DNA of 34,653 nucleotides from Alysiella sp. (GTDB taxonomy: Bacteria > Pseudomonadota > Gammaproteobacteria > Burkholderiales > Neisseriaceae), in assembly GCF_030525755.1 (NCBI RefSeq), contig NZ_JAUNEC010000014.1:1-34653 (forward strand), read 5' to 3'. Below are positions 7,603 to 15,387 of the stretch, one piece after another (the stretch's first letter is position 1; each line of letters opens with the position of its first letter). The notes under the pieces were generated by a model. The model was not told the DNA's origin. It saw nothing but the letters and a program-made list of their open reading frames with translations, and ran no database searches. The position numbers and the translations under genes were made by a program.

Positions 7603-8076
7603 TTAGTCCTCTTGCGCCCCAAGTTGCAGGTAGTTTTGGATACCAATGTTTTCAATTTGTTCCAACTGTGTTTCTAACCAATCAATGCGCTCTTCATTTT
7701 CGTCTTTTTGCTTTTCAAGCAATTGGCGAGAAACATAGTCTTGTTGCGCTTCGCATACGGCAATGGCTGCAATCAAGGCTTCATGTTTTTCTTGCTCTTT
7801 TGCTAAATCACATTTGATGATTTCTTCAGGTGTTTCACCAATCAGCAGTTTGCCCAGCTCTTGTAAGTTGGGTAAACCCTCTAATAATAAAACACGTTCT
7901 ATTATGGCATCTGCGGCTTTCATTTCTACAATAGACTGTTTGTAAAAATGACACCCTAATTCTTCAAGACCCCAATTTTTTAAAATTCGGGCATGGAGAA
8001 AATATTGGTTGATGGTTACCAATAATAAACCTAAGTTTTTGTTTAGTTGTTGAATAACTTGACGGTCGCCTTGCAT
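7603..8076 (-). CDS. bfrB: Bacterioferritin subunit BfrB (haem-binding type)
   Basis: 157-residue four-helix bacterioferritin closely resembling Neisseria BfrB (NKNLGLLLVTINQYFLHAR; QSIVEMKAAD; C-terminus ending AQED). The haem-ligand Met52 of bacterioferritins is present (VEM52K). In contrast several ferroxidase positions of E. coli Bfr are lost: residue 18 is Leu rather than Glu, 54 is Ala rather than His, and the C-terminal EExH is EERID, with Arg where His130 is expected. So this subunit should bind haem at the dimer interface but not oxidise iron alone. It lies 14 nt after bfrA, in one operon; the two subunits probably co-assemble into a 24-mer iron store. Confidence 0.92.
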   Translation of the reverse strand: MQGDRQVIQQLNKNLGLLLVTINQYFLHARILKNWGLEELGCHFYKQSIVEMKAADAIIERVLLLEGLPNLQELGKLLIGETPEEIIKCDLAKEQEKHEALIAAIAVCEAQQDYVSRQLLEKQKDENEERIDWLETQLEQIENIGIQNYLQLGAQED

Positions 8077-8090
8077 GGTGTTCTCCTAAA

Positions 8091-8585
8091 TCAATGACCG
8101 TAATTGGTGTCGGCATCGCCCATCATTTGACTTTGCAAATAATTTTGTTCACCCAGCAGTTTGATTAAACGAAGTTGTTGTTCTAACCAATGTGCATGGT
8201 CTTCTTCGGTGTCTTTTAGTTGTTCAACCAGTAATTGACGGGTAACATAGTCTTGTTTTTCTTCGCATAATTTGATGCCTTTTTTCAAATTATCGCGCAC
8301 TTCAATTTCTGTATCCAAGTCAAATTGCAACATTTCGGTTACGTTTTTGCCAACTTTAACAGGTGCAGAAACCATACTAGGCGTACCGCCGAGCATCAAA
8401 ATGCGGCGAATAAAACCTTCGGCATGTAAGGTTTCGTCTTCCATTTCATGACCAATGCGACTGAATAATTTAGTTAAACCCCATTCGGAGTACATACGGG
8501 AATGAATAAAATATTGGTCGCGTGCAGAAAGTTCGTTTGCCAATAAGAAATTTAAGTAATCAACTACGTCTTTATCGCCTTGCAT
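8091..8585 (-). CDS. bfrA: Bacterioferritin subunit BfrA (ferroxidase type)
   Basis: 164-residue bacterioferritin closely resembling Neisseria BfrA (ELSARDQYFIHSR; RRILMLGGTP; KDTEEDHAHWLEQQLRLI). It keeps ferroxidase-centre residues: E18, E51, H54, the Glu near 93 and the EEDH motif near 126-129. The haem ligand Met52 is replaced by Thr. This is the exact complement of the neighbouring BfrB. I start it at 8585 (MQGDKDVV), the family N-terminus, rather than at the in-frame ATG at 8651. The long AT-rich region upstream probably holds its promoter and an iron-responsive site, but I could not identify a convincing Fur box. Confidence 0.93.
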   Translation of the reverse strand: MQGDKDVVDYLNFLLANELSARDQYFIHSRMYSEWGLTKLFSRIGHEMEDETLHAEGFIRRILMLGGTPSMVSAPVKVGKNVTEMLQFDLDTEIEVRDNLKKGIKLCEEKQDYVTRQLLVEQLKDTEEDHAHWLEQQLRLIKLLGEQNYLQSQMMGDADTNYGH

Positions 8586-8945
8586 GATGTTTTCCTTTTT
8601 AAAGGGTTGTTTGAATGGAGAGAATTTTATCAATTTGGCGAAATTTGTCAAAATTTTATTTTAAAATACAAACAATTATTATATTTGAATATGGCTATTT
8701 AGAAATTAAGAAGCATTTTTATTTATGAAATTTCATAAAATTATCAAATGATTGCATTGCGAGTAATTGTTGTTTGCTATTAATAGGGGAAATTAAAGCC
8801 TTTTTTTCTTTACTTAACTTTGCAATAATGATGTTGCATGCTGCCTGAAACTGGATAAGTAATACAGAGTATTTTGCACAATGAGTAAAGTAGGCTACAA
8901 TCCACGCATTTATTGAACCTTGATTTGTGATTGAAGGTGGTTTCT
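8586..8945. other. Divergent intergenic region bfrA/dapA
   Basis: 360 bases without a gene. The bfrA side (8600-8760) is very AT-rich and may carry its promoter and iron control. One isolated DUS lies near 8839-8850. The dapA side carries a sigma-70-type promoter described separately. Nothing else recognised. Confidence 0.6.
8874..8901 (+). promoter_or_regulatory. Candidate sigma-70 promoter for dapA
   Basis: TTGCAC (8874-8879) and TACAAT (8896-8901) with a 16-base spacer, 45 bases upstream of the dapA start. GAAGG at 8933-8937 is the ribosome site that fixes the start at 8946. Confidence 0.55.
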
Positions 8946-9821
8946 ATGCTAACAGGCAGCCTTGTTGCCCTTATTACCCCCATGCACGCAGACGGCAGCG
9001 TGAATTTTGCACAGTTAAACAATTTAATTGATTGGCATATCGAAAATGGTACTGACGCGCTGGTTGCGGTAGGTACAACAGGTGAATCTGCCACTTTATC
9101 GGTGGAAGAACATTTGGCTGTAATTGAAGCGGTGGTCAATCATACAGCCAAACGGATTCCTGTTATTGCAGGTACGGGTGCAAACAACACACAAGAAGCA
9201 ATTGCTTTATCTGAAGCTGCCAAACGTTTGGGTGCGGATTACACCTTGTCGGTTGTGCCGTATTACAATAAACCTTCACAAGAAGGTATTTATCAACATT
9301 TTAAAGAAATTGCACAAGCAGTTGATATTCCGATGATTATTTACAATGTGCCAGGAAGAACGGTGGTGGATATGAGTAATGAAACCATTTTGCGTTTGGC
9401 ACAAATTGCTAATATTGTGGGTGTAAAAGAAGCCAGTGGCGATGTGGCGCGTGCTTTGTCCTTATTTAAAGATGCACCACAAGATTTTGCTGTTTATTCA
9501 GGCGATGACCCAACAGGATTACCATTTATGCTTTGTGGTGGACACGGTGTCATTAGTGTTGCCGCTAATGTTATGCCTAAAGCATTTGCATCAATGTGTC
9601 GCCATGCCTTAAAAGGCGAAATTGCCCAAGCGCGTGCATTGAATGAGCAGATGATACCTCTTTATGATGTGCTGTTTTGTGAGTCGAGTCCCGCACCGAC
9701 AAAATGGGCAATGGCGCAATTGAATTTATGTGATGAACACTTGCGTTTGCCGATTATGCCTTTGACTGAAGGTGGTCAGAATAAAGTTCAGGCAGCCTTG
9801 CAAGCGGTTAAATTACTTTAA
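8946..9821 (+). CDS. dapA: 4-hydroxy-tetrahydrodipicolinate synthase
   Basis: 291-residue cytosolic TIM-barrel aldolase that condenses pyruvate with aspartate semialdehyde, the first committed step to diaminopimelate and lysine. Catalytic residues are in place: T44/T45 in GTTGES, Y133 and R138 in YNVPGRTV, and the Schiff-base K161 in GVKEASGD. The start at 8946 has GAAGG eight bases before it and gives the usual MLTGSLVALITPM; an ATG at 8931 would overlap the ribosome site. bamC follows 56 bases later on the same strand, the dapA-nlpB order also found in E. coli. Confidence 0.96.
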   Translation: MLTGSLVALITPMHADGSVNFAQLNNLIDWHIENGTDALVAVGTTGESATLSVEEHLAVIEAVVNHTAKRIPVIAGTGANNTQEAIALSEAAKRLGADYTLSVVPYYNKPSQEGIYQHFKEIAQAVDIPMIIYNVPGRTVVDMSNETILRLAQIANIVGVKEASGDVARALSLFKDAPQDFAVYSGDDPTGLPFMLCGGHGVISVAANVMPKAFASMCRHALKGEIAQARALNEQMIPLYDVLFCESSPAPTKWAMAQLNLCDEHLRLPIMPLTEGGQNKVQAALQAVKLL

Positions 9822-9877
9822 AATCCAATTCAATTTATGCTTTTTCATCTCAAACCTAAAATAGACGGACAACCAGC

Positions 9878-10999
9878 ATGAAAACAAATCAAATCCTTAT
9901 TCTCGCACTTGCAGCCATTGGATTGGTTGCTTGTTCAAGCGATAAAAATTCACCGAAATTGGATTACCAATCTGAAAACCAAAAAATCATCAGTTTGGAA
10001 GTGCCACCTGATTTGAACGACCCGCGTAATGGCGATTTATACACATTGCCAGCTGGCATAAGTGCACGCCATGATGCCACCAAAGTACAAGCAGACAATA
10101 AAAATCGAGTATTGGCACAAGTGAAAGATGTGCGTATTGAACGACACGGTTCGCAACGTTGGTTGGTTGTAGACGGTAAAAAAGCAGCGGAAATGTGGTC
10201 TTTGCTGCGGGCTTTTTGGTTGGAAGCTGGTTTTACTATTTATTCAGAAGAAGCGCGTGCAGGTTTAATGGAAACCGATTGGGCAGAAAATCGTGCCAAA
10301 TTGCCTAACCAAGGTTTGCGCCGTTTGTTGGATAAAGTGGGCATTGGAGGCATCTATACCACCAGTGAACGCGATAAATTTTTGATTCGCATGGAACACA
10401 ACAATCAAGGCGGTTTAGATATTTTCTTTACCCATAAAGGTTTAGAAGAAGTCTACGATAACAAAAATAAAGACACCACTGTTTGGCAACCGCGTGCCAG
10501 CGACCCCAATTTAGAAGCCGCATTTATGGCGCGTTTCATGCAATATTTGGGTGCTGATGAAGCAGTCATCAATCAGCAATTACAACAAAAAATAGATGAC
10601 AGTAAAGGTACACAATTTGCCAAACGCGAAGCAAATAGCGTTTTGGTTTACGGCTCCGCTGAACGTAATATCAACCGCATCGCCTCTGCATTAGACAGAA
10701 CAGGTTTAACGGTACAACAATTTGTCAGCGAGCGCGGTATGTTTGTGGTGCGCCCAGCTCCCAATGTCAGCGATGCGGTACGTCAAGCAGATAGCAAAAA
10801 GACCAGTTGGTTTGGTGGCTTATTTGGTGGTAATAAAACAGAAGAAGCTCCTGTGCTTGAACAAGCACCGCAAATGTTTGTGGCTCTTGAAAATGCAGGC
10901 AATGCACAACGCATTCATTTATTAGACCAAATGGGCAAGCCTTATACAGGCAGCAATGCAGCTAAATGGCTTGACAGTTTATATCGTGAATTGCGTTGA
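9878..10999 (+). CDS. bamC: Outer membrane assembly lipoprotein BamC
   Basis: 373-residue lipoprotein of the BAM complex, which inserts beta-barrel proteins in the outer membrane. The signal ends in the lipobox LVAC (Cys19). After it comes the flexible BamD-binding segment with LEVPPDLNDP near 40-49, then two helix-grip domains: the first around DGKKAAEMWSLLRAFWLEAG (about 99-118) with GLMETDWAEN, the second around VYGSAERNINRIASALDRTG, ending with a FVALEN-type strand and a final helix SLYREL. Longer than the 344 residues of E. coli BamC, with a Gly-Asn linker near 310. It follows dapA, as in enterobacteria. Confidence 0.9.
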   Translation: MKTNQILILALAAIGLVACSSDKNSPKLDYQSENQKIISLEVPPDLNDPRNGDLYTLPAGISARHDATKVQADNKNRVLAQVKDVRIERHGSQRWLVVDGKKAAEMWSLLRAFWLEAGFTIYSEEARAGLMETDWAENRAKLPNQGLRRLLDKVGIGGIYTTSERDKFLIRMEHNNQGGLDIFFTHKGLEEVYDNKNKDTTVWQPRASDPNLEAAFMARFMQYLGADEAVINQQLQQKIDDSKGTQFAKREANSVLVYGSAERNINRIASALDRTGLTVQQFVSERGMFVVRPAPNVSDAVRQADSKKTSWFGGLFGGNKTEEAPVLEQAPQMFVALENAGNAQRIHLLDQMGKPYTGSNAAKWLDSLYRELR

Positions 11000-11018
11000 T
11001 GACACGTTGACATCATGC

Positions 11019-11060
11019 AAAGGCTGCCTGAAAACAAATCTGGTTTTCAGGCAGCCTTTT
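11019..11060 (+). terminator. DUS hairpin terminator after bamC
   Basis: A 17-bp perfect inverted repeat (11019-11035 with 11043-11059) built from two opposed uptake sequences, loop AAATCTG, ending in TTTT. It separates the dapA-bamC transcript from proS. Confidence 0.75.
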
Positions 11061-11114
11061 GTTGCTAAAACTGCTAAAATCGCCTTTTTTCCTATTTTCA
11101 CAAAGTTCAACATC

Positions 11115-12824
11115 ATGAAAGCCAGCCAATTTTTCATCTCCACGCTCAAAGAAGCCCCCAACGAAGCCACTTTGCCCAGCCACAAACTCATGCTCCGCGC
11201 AGGTTTAATCAAAGCCAACGCCTCGGGCTTGTACACTTGGATGCCCATGGGTTTGCGCGTTTTACGCAAAGTGGAAAACATCGTCCGCGAAGAAATGAAC
11301 CGCGCAGGCAGCGTGGAATTGCTCATGCCCGTGATTCAGCCAGCCGAATTGTGGCAAGAAAGCGGTCGCTGGGAATTTTACGGCAAAGAATTGTTGCGCA
11401 TCAAAGACCGCAAAGATGCCGATTTCTGTTTCAGCCCCACTTGCGAAGAATTGATTACCGATATTGTTCGCAAAGAAATCAATTCATACAAACAATTGCC
11501 CAAAAATTTCTACCACATCAACACCAAATTCCGTGATGAAATCCGCCCCCGTTTTGGCGTGATGCGCGCACGCGAGTTTGTGATGAAAGACGCTTACTCT
11601 TTTCATGCCGATTTTGCCTCTTTGACACAAACTTATCAAGCCATGTATGACGCTTATTGCCGTGTTTTCAATCGCTTGGGTTTGAAATACCGTCCCGTTG
11701 CCGCCGACACGGGCAGCATAGGCGGCACAGGCTCGCACGAATTTCAAGTGCTGGCTGAAAGTGGCGAAGACGTGATTGCGTACAGCGACAGCTCCGACTA
11801 CGCGGCAAACGTGGAGTTGGCACAAACCTTGCCGCTTTCAGGCAGCCGCGCCGAACCCACGCAAACCTTAACCAAAGTGCATACGCCCAATGTGAAAACC
11901 ATACAGCAACTGGTTGAATTTTTAAACATTTCTGTTGAAAGCACCTTAAAATCCATCGTGGTGGAAGGCGAAAACGAGGGCGAACTCGTGTTGCTCTTGT
12001 TGCGTGGCGACCATGAATTGAACGAAATCAAAGCCGAAAAATTGGCTGGCGTGAAATCGCCTTTAACCATGGCGCAGCCTGAACAGATTCTGGCACAATT
12101 TGGTGCCAATGGCGGTTCGCTCGGGCCCGTTGGTTTTAAAGGGAAAGTGTATGCCGACTTCGCCACCGAAAAAGGCACAGATTGGGTCATTGGTGCCAAC
12201 GAAGACGACTTCCACCACACAGGTTTCCATTTTGGGCGCGATGCTGCCGAACCCGAATTTGTGGATTTGCGCAATGTGATTGAGGGCGACCCTAGCCCTT
12301 GCGGTTCAGGCAGCCTGAAATTGGCGCGTGGCATTGAAGTGGGACACGTTTTCCAGTTGCGCGACAAATACGCCAAAGCCATGAACGCCACCTTTTTGGA
12401 CAACAACGGCAAAGCACAAATCATGGAAATGGGCTGCTACGGCATAGGCATCACGCGCGTGGTGGCGGCAGCGATTGAACAAAACCATGATGAAAAAGGG
12501 ATTATTTGGACAGAAGCCATGTCGCCCTTTACCGTTGTGATTGTGCCGATGAACTACAAAAAATCCGATGACGTGAAAAACGCCGCCGACCAAATTTATG
12601 CCGATTTGCTGGCTGCTGGCGTGGACGTGTTGCTGGACGACCGCGATGAACGCGCAGGCGTGCTGCTCAACGACAGCGAATTGTTGGGCATTCCGCACCG
12701 CATTGCCGTGGGCGACCGCGCCTTAAAAGAAGGCAATGTGGAATACGCCCACCGCCGCGATGGGGTATCCGAAAACGTGGCTTTGAGCGAAATTGTGGCG
12801 AAAATCAAGAATTTGTTGGTGTAA
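11115..12824 (+). CDS. proS: Prolyl-tRNA synthetase
   Basis: 569-residue class II aminoacyl-tRNA synthetase of the bacterial type with an editing insertion. Seen in order: class II motif 1 region GLRVLRKVENIVREEMNR (near 50), motif 2 FRDEIRPRFGVMRAREF (near 140), the insertion domain from about 225 to 405 (SVESTLKSIVV, GLSLG-type GGSLGPVGFKG) that hydrolyses mischarged Ala-tRNA, motif 3 YGIGITR (near 445), and the anticodon-binding domain with VDVLLDDRDERAGV. Start at 11115 (MKASQFFISTLKEAP) matches the family; the frame is open back into bamC. The gene uses more C-ending codons than its neighbours. Confidence 0.97.
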   Translation: MKASQFFISTLKEAPNEATLPSHKLMLRAGLIKANASGLYTWMPMGLRVLRKVENIVREEMNRAGSVELLMPVIQPAELWQESGRWEFYGKELLRIKDRKDADFCFSPTCEELITDIVRKEINSYKQLPKNFYHINTKFRDEIRPRFGVMRAREFVMKDAYSFHADFASLTQTYQAMYDAYCRVFNRLGLKYRPVAADTGSIGGTGSHEFQVLAESGEDVIAYSDSSDYAANVELAQTLPLSGSRAEPTQTLTKVHTPNVKTIQQLVEFLNISVESTLKSIVVEGENEGELVLLLLRGDHELNEIKAEKLAGVKSPLTMAQPEQILAQFGANGGSLGPVGFKGKVYADFATEKGTDWVIGANEDDFHHTGFHFGRDAAEPEFVDLRNVIEGDPSPCGSGSLKLARGIEVGHVFQLRDKYAKAMNATFLDNNGKAQIMEMGCYGIGITRVVAAAIEQNHDEKGIIWTEAMSPFTVVIVPMNYKKSDDVKNAADQIYADLLAAGVDVLLDDRDERAGVLLNDSELLGIPHRIAVGDRALKEGNVEYAHRRDGVSENVALSEIVAKIKNLLV

Positions 12825-12830
12825 TTTTGT

Positions 12831-12870
12831 AGGCTGCCTGAAAGGTTCTTAATGGCTTTTCAGGCAGCCT
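12831..12870 (+). terminator. DUS hairpin terminator after proS
   Basis: AGGCTGCCTGAAA (12831-12843) pairs with TTTCAGGCAGCCT (12858-12870). It lies seven bases after the proS stop and is followed by a short T run. Confidence 0.7.
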
Positions 12871-12909
12871 TTGGGTGTATGCTTTGTTATTCATCGTTTT
12901 AATAGATGC

Positions 12910-13001
12910 AGTCGTTTAAAATGAATGCAAATTACCGTATTGCTCAACGTCCTTGTGTACGGCTCTCGTTATTGTATTGTTCGCGTTAATTTTAAATGAC
13001 T
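12910..13001. repeat. MITE-like element, copy 1 of a family
   Basis: Imperfect terminal inverted repeats: AGTCGTTTAAAATGAATGC at the left and, as reverse complement of the right end, AGTCATTTAAAATTAACGC. The inner part (ACCGTATTGCTCAACG...CCTTGTGTACGG) is clearly related to the element at 31253-31358. The overall design is like the Correia-type elements of Neisseria. It lies in the upstream region of the DUF3360 gene. Confidence 0.6.
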
Positions 13002-13054
13002 ATTATATATTGTTATAAAAGAAGAATTTTTAACTGCAATTTTGGGAGAATTTC

Positions 13055-14533
13055 GTGACTACCGAACTCAATCAAGAAAAAAGCCATTCAGAATTACACA
13101 AACCGCGTTCGGCATTTGCCACGCGCAATGATTATTTGGAACACGAATTACAAATTTTGCGTCCCAAACGTTGGCGACTGAATGTGCCATTCAAAGATTA
13201 CCGTTTTGAATTTGAAGATTTAATCCCTGCTATGGCTGGTACAATTGGCAAAATTGTCATGGTGGGGGCAGTGGCTGCGGCGTTTGCCACACCTTTGGGG
13301 CTGCCTGAAAGTTTTGTGTTGGAAAATGTGCGCTATGAATTATTGATTGTATCGCTGTTTATTATTTTGCTGTGTGCCTTATTTTTGCCAACTGCCAATT
13401 TACCTGGAACGCATGGACCTTTAATTCCCATGATTCCTTTGGTGGTGGCGGCTGGTGGACACCCATTGGCATTTGGTTTGCTGCTGGGGTTGTTTGGCTT
13501 AATATTGGGGCTGACCAAAGGAGGCAGCCTTATGGCAAAGCTAACCAGCAATGGTGTGAGTGGGGGGCTGCTGCTGTATTTGGGTTTCATTGGCACAACG
13601 GGGCAAGTGAAAACCCTGTTTAAATGGGCAGAAGGCATCAATTTGCCACACATTGCCTTTGTCGTGATTTTGGGGACGATTATTTTGTATGCGCTGCTGG
13701 AACATTGGGGCAAACGTTGGCTGGCTGTGCCATTGGGCTGCTTTTTGGCAGGGGCTACGGCTTGGATTTTGGGTGCGCCATTCACATTCAAAACCGAACC
13801 AGGTTTACCCAATATGAATCCTGCCTATTGGTGGGGCGAAAACACAGGCTGGCAAATGGGTTTGCCCACGTTTGACAGTTTCTTGGTGGTATTCCCGTTT
13901 GCGGTTTTGGCGGTGGCGATGTGGTCGCCCGACTTTTTGGGACACCAAGTTTTCCAAAAATTGAATTATCCCGAAAAAGCCGAAAAAGCCCACATGGACA
14001 TTGACGACACCATGGTCAGTTGCGCCATGCGACAAACCGCAGGTTCTATTTTGGGTGGTGCGAATTTCACATCATCTTGGGGAACGTATATTGTGCCAGC
14101 GTCCATTGCCAAACGTGGCATTCCAGCAGGTGCTTTGCTGACGGCAATATTCTGTATCGTGGCAAGTTTGTGGGGTTATCCGATGGATTTGGCGATTTGG
14201 CAGCCTGTGTTAAGCGTGGCATTGATTGTGGGCGTGTATGTACCTTTGTTGGAAGCTGGCATGGAAATGACCCGTAAAGGCAAAACCACACAATCGGCAG
14301 CAATTGTGGTATTTGCATCGGCTTTGGTTAATCCTGTATTTGGCTGGTCGCTGACCATGTTGTTGGACAATTTGGGCTTGATTGGCGACAAAAAACGCAG
14401 TACTGAATTAGGTACTGTGGGGCGTTTAATTGTACCGCTGGTGGGTTTTGTTGTGTTGTGTGTTGCGATGGCTGCGGTGGGTATGTTGCCAGGTATTCCT
14501 GCATTTTTGCCACAGTTTAGGAACTTGGGATAA
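13055..14533 (+). CDS. DUF3360 family integral membrane permease
   Basis: 492-residue polytopic inner-membrane protein of the DUF3360 family. It has a soluble N-terminal part of about 55 residues (with DYLEHELQILRPKRW) followed by roughly 10-12 hydrophobic segments. Conserved-looking pieces are NLPGTHGPLIPMIPLVVAAG, TKGGSLMAKLTSNG, AMWSPDFLGHQVFQ, and ALVNPVFGWSLTMLLDNLGL. The fold resembles NAT/SulP-type transporters, but the substrate is not known to me. The start is GTG at 13055, with GGGAGAA at 13044-13050. It is a single-gene unit; a MITE-like repeat lies upstream. Confidence 0.8.
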   Translation: MTTELNQEKSHSELHKPRSAFATRNDYLEHELQILRPKRWRLNVPFKDYRFEFEDLIPAMAGTIGKIVMVGAVAAAFATPLGLPESFVLENVRYELLIVSLFIILLCALFLPTANLPGTHGPLIPMIPLVVAAGGHPLAFGLLLGLFGLILGLTKGGSLMAKLTSNGVSGGLLLYLGFIGTTGQVKTLFKWAEGINLPHIAFVVILGTIILYALLEHWGKRWLAVPLGCFLAGATAWILGAPFTFKTEPGLPNMNPAYWWGENTGWQMGLPTFDSFLVVFPFAVLAVAMWSPDFLGHQVFQKLNYPEKAEKAHMDIDDTMVSCAMRQTAGSILGGANFTSSWGTYIVPASIAKRGIPAGALLTAIFCIVASLWGYPMDLAIWQPVLSVALIVGVYVPLLEAGMEMTRKGKTTQSAAIVVFASALVNPVFGWSLTMLLDNLGLIGDKKRSTELGTVGRLIVPLVGFVVLCVAMAAVGMLPGIPAFLPQFRNLG

Positions 14534-14891
14534 TGTGGGTTTTCAGGCGGCTTGAAATATTTTGCGTAAGGTGTGTACTGTACCTAACTTCAAGAGATTT
14601 TAATGATTTTGGTGTTTATGGTACGCATCAATACAAAATATGTGGTTGTTTAAAATTATGGTTAATTTATTTAAAATAGTGCAAGCGCAGGGTTCTATTT
14701 GTTTCACCATTTTCTTAATTAAATATGGACTTGGTGCAATAAGTTGTGTTCTATTTTAATTTTAAAATAACTGCAATTTCTATCTTTGTGTTTATGACAA
14801 AGTTTTTAGCTGCCTGAAAACATATTTGAATGGATTCGTTTTCAGGCAGCCATTAAGATTATAAGAGTGTGTTTGATTTGCAGTTGAGTGT
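14534..14891. other. Intergenic region without gene
   Basis: 358 AT-rich bases between convergent genes. Holds a degenerate DUS near 14549 (TTTCAGGCGGCTTGAAA) and a DUS hairpin at 14809-14850. No convincing short gene or RNA was seen. Confidence 0.6.
14809..14850 (-). terminator. DUS hairpin downstream of fdx
   Basis: GCTGCCTGAAAAC (14809-14821) pairs with GTTTTCAGGCAGC (14838-14850), a 13-bp perfect stem 41 bases past the fdx stop. Probable terminator formed by two uptake sequences. Confidence 0.55.
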
Positions 14892-15230
14892 TTAATGTTC
14901 GCGTGCATGGTTGATGGTGTATTTGGGGATTTCTACCACCAAATCTTCTTTCCCTACAATGGCTTGACAGCTTAAGCGTGAATCGGCTTCTAAACCCCAT
15001 GCTTGGTCAAGTAGGTCTTCTTCTAGTTCACTTGGTTCGGTCATACTGTCAAAACCTTGACGAATGATGACGTGGCAAGTGGTACAAGCACAAGATTGGT
15101 CGCAGGCGTGTTCAATGTCTATGTGGTTGTCCAATAAAATGTCGCATACGGTTCTGCCACTTTCTGCTGTATCAATAACAAGACCTGTGGGACAAAGTTC
15201 TTGATGGGGGAGAACGGTAATTTTTGGCAT
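14892..15230 (-). CDS. fdx: ISC-type [2Fe-2S] ferredoxin
   Basis: 112-residue adrenodoxin-like ferredoxin that donates electrons in iron-sulfur cluster assembly. Cluster ligands are C43, C49, C52 and C88, with the extra Cys47 typical of the Isc ferredoxins (HACDQSCACTTCHV). Other family marks are ESGRTVCDILLDNHIDIEHAC and EEDLLDQAWGLE. It is not next to iscSUA here but stands alone on the minus strand. It ends with a His-containing tail (INHAREH) as in the family. Confidence 0.95.
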   Translation of the reverse strand: MPKITVLPHQELCPTGLVIDTAESGRTVCDILLDNHIDIEHACDQSCACTTCHVIIRQGFDSMTEPSELEEDLLDQAWGLEADSRLSCQAIVGKEDLVVEIPKYTINHAREH

Positions 15231-15387
15231 GGTTTTCCTTAATACTTTGATGTTTGTGAAGCGTGATTGTACCGCAACTGGGCGTGAAGTGGGGTGTTAA
15301 TAGTCTGTTGTAATTAAGGGATTTTCAGGCAGCTTACTGTGTGTGAAAATTAAAGTGTGATATGGGTTTAGGCTGCCTGAAAACACA

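Noticed and set aside
8640..8760. Fur box upstream of bfrA
   Set aside because: The region is AT-rich with several TAAT/ATTA pieces, but no 19-bp match good enough to claim.
11237..12808. Several frames of 70-208 residues opposite or across proS
   Set aside because: Produced by the higher GC content and fewer stops of proS; no start signals and no domains.
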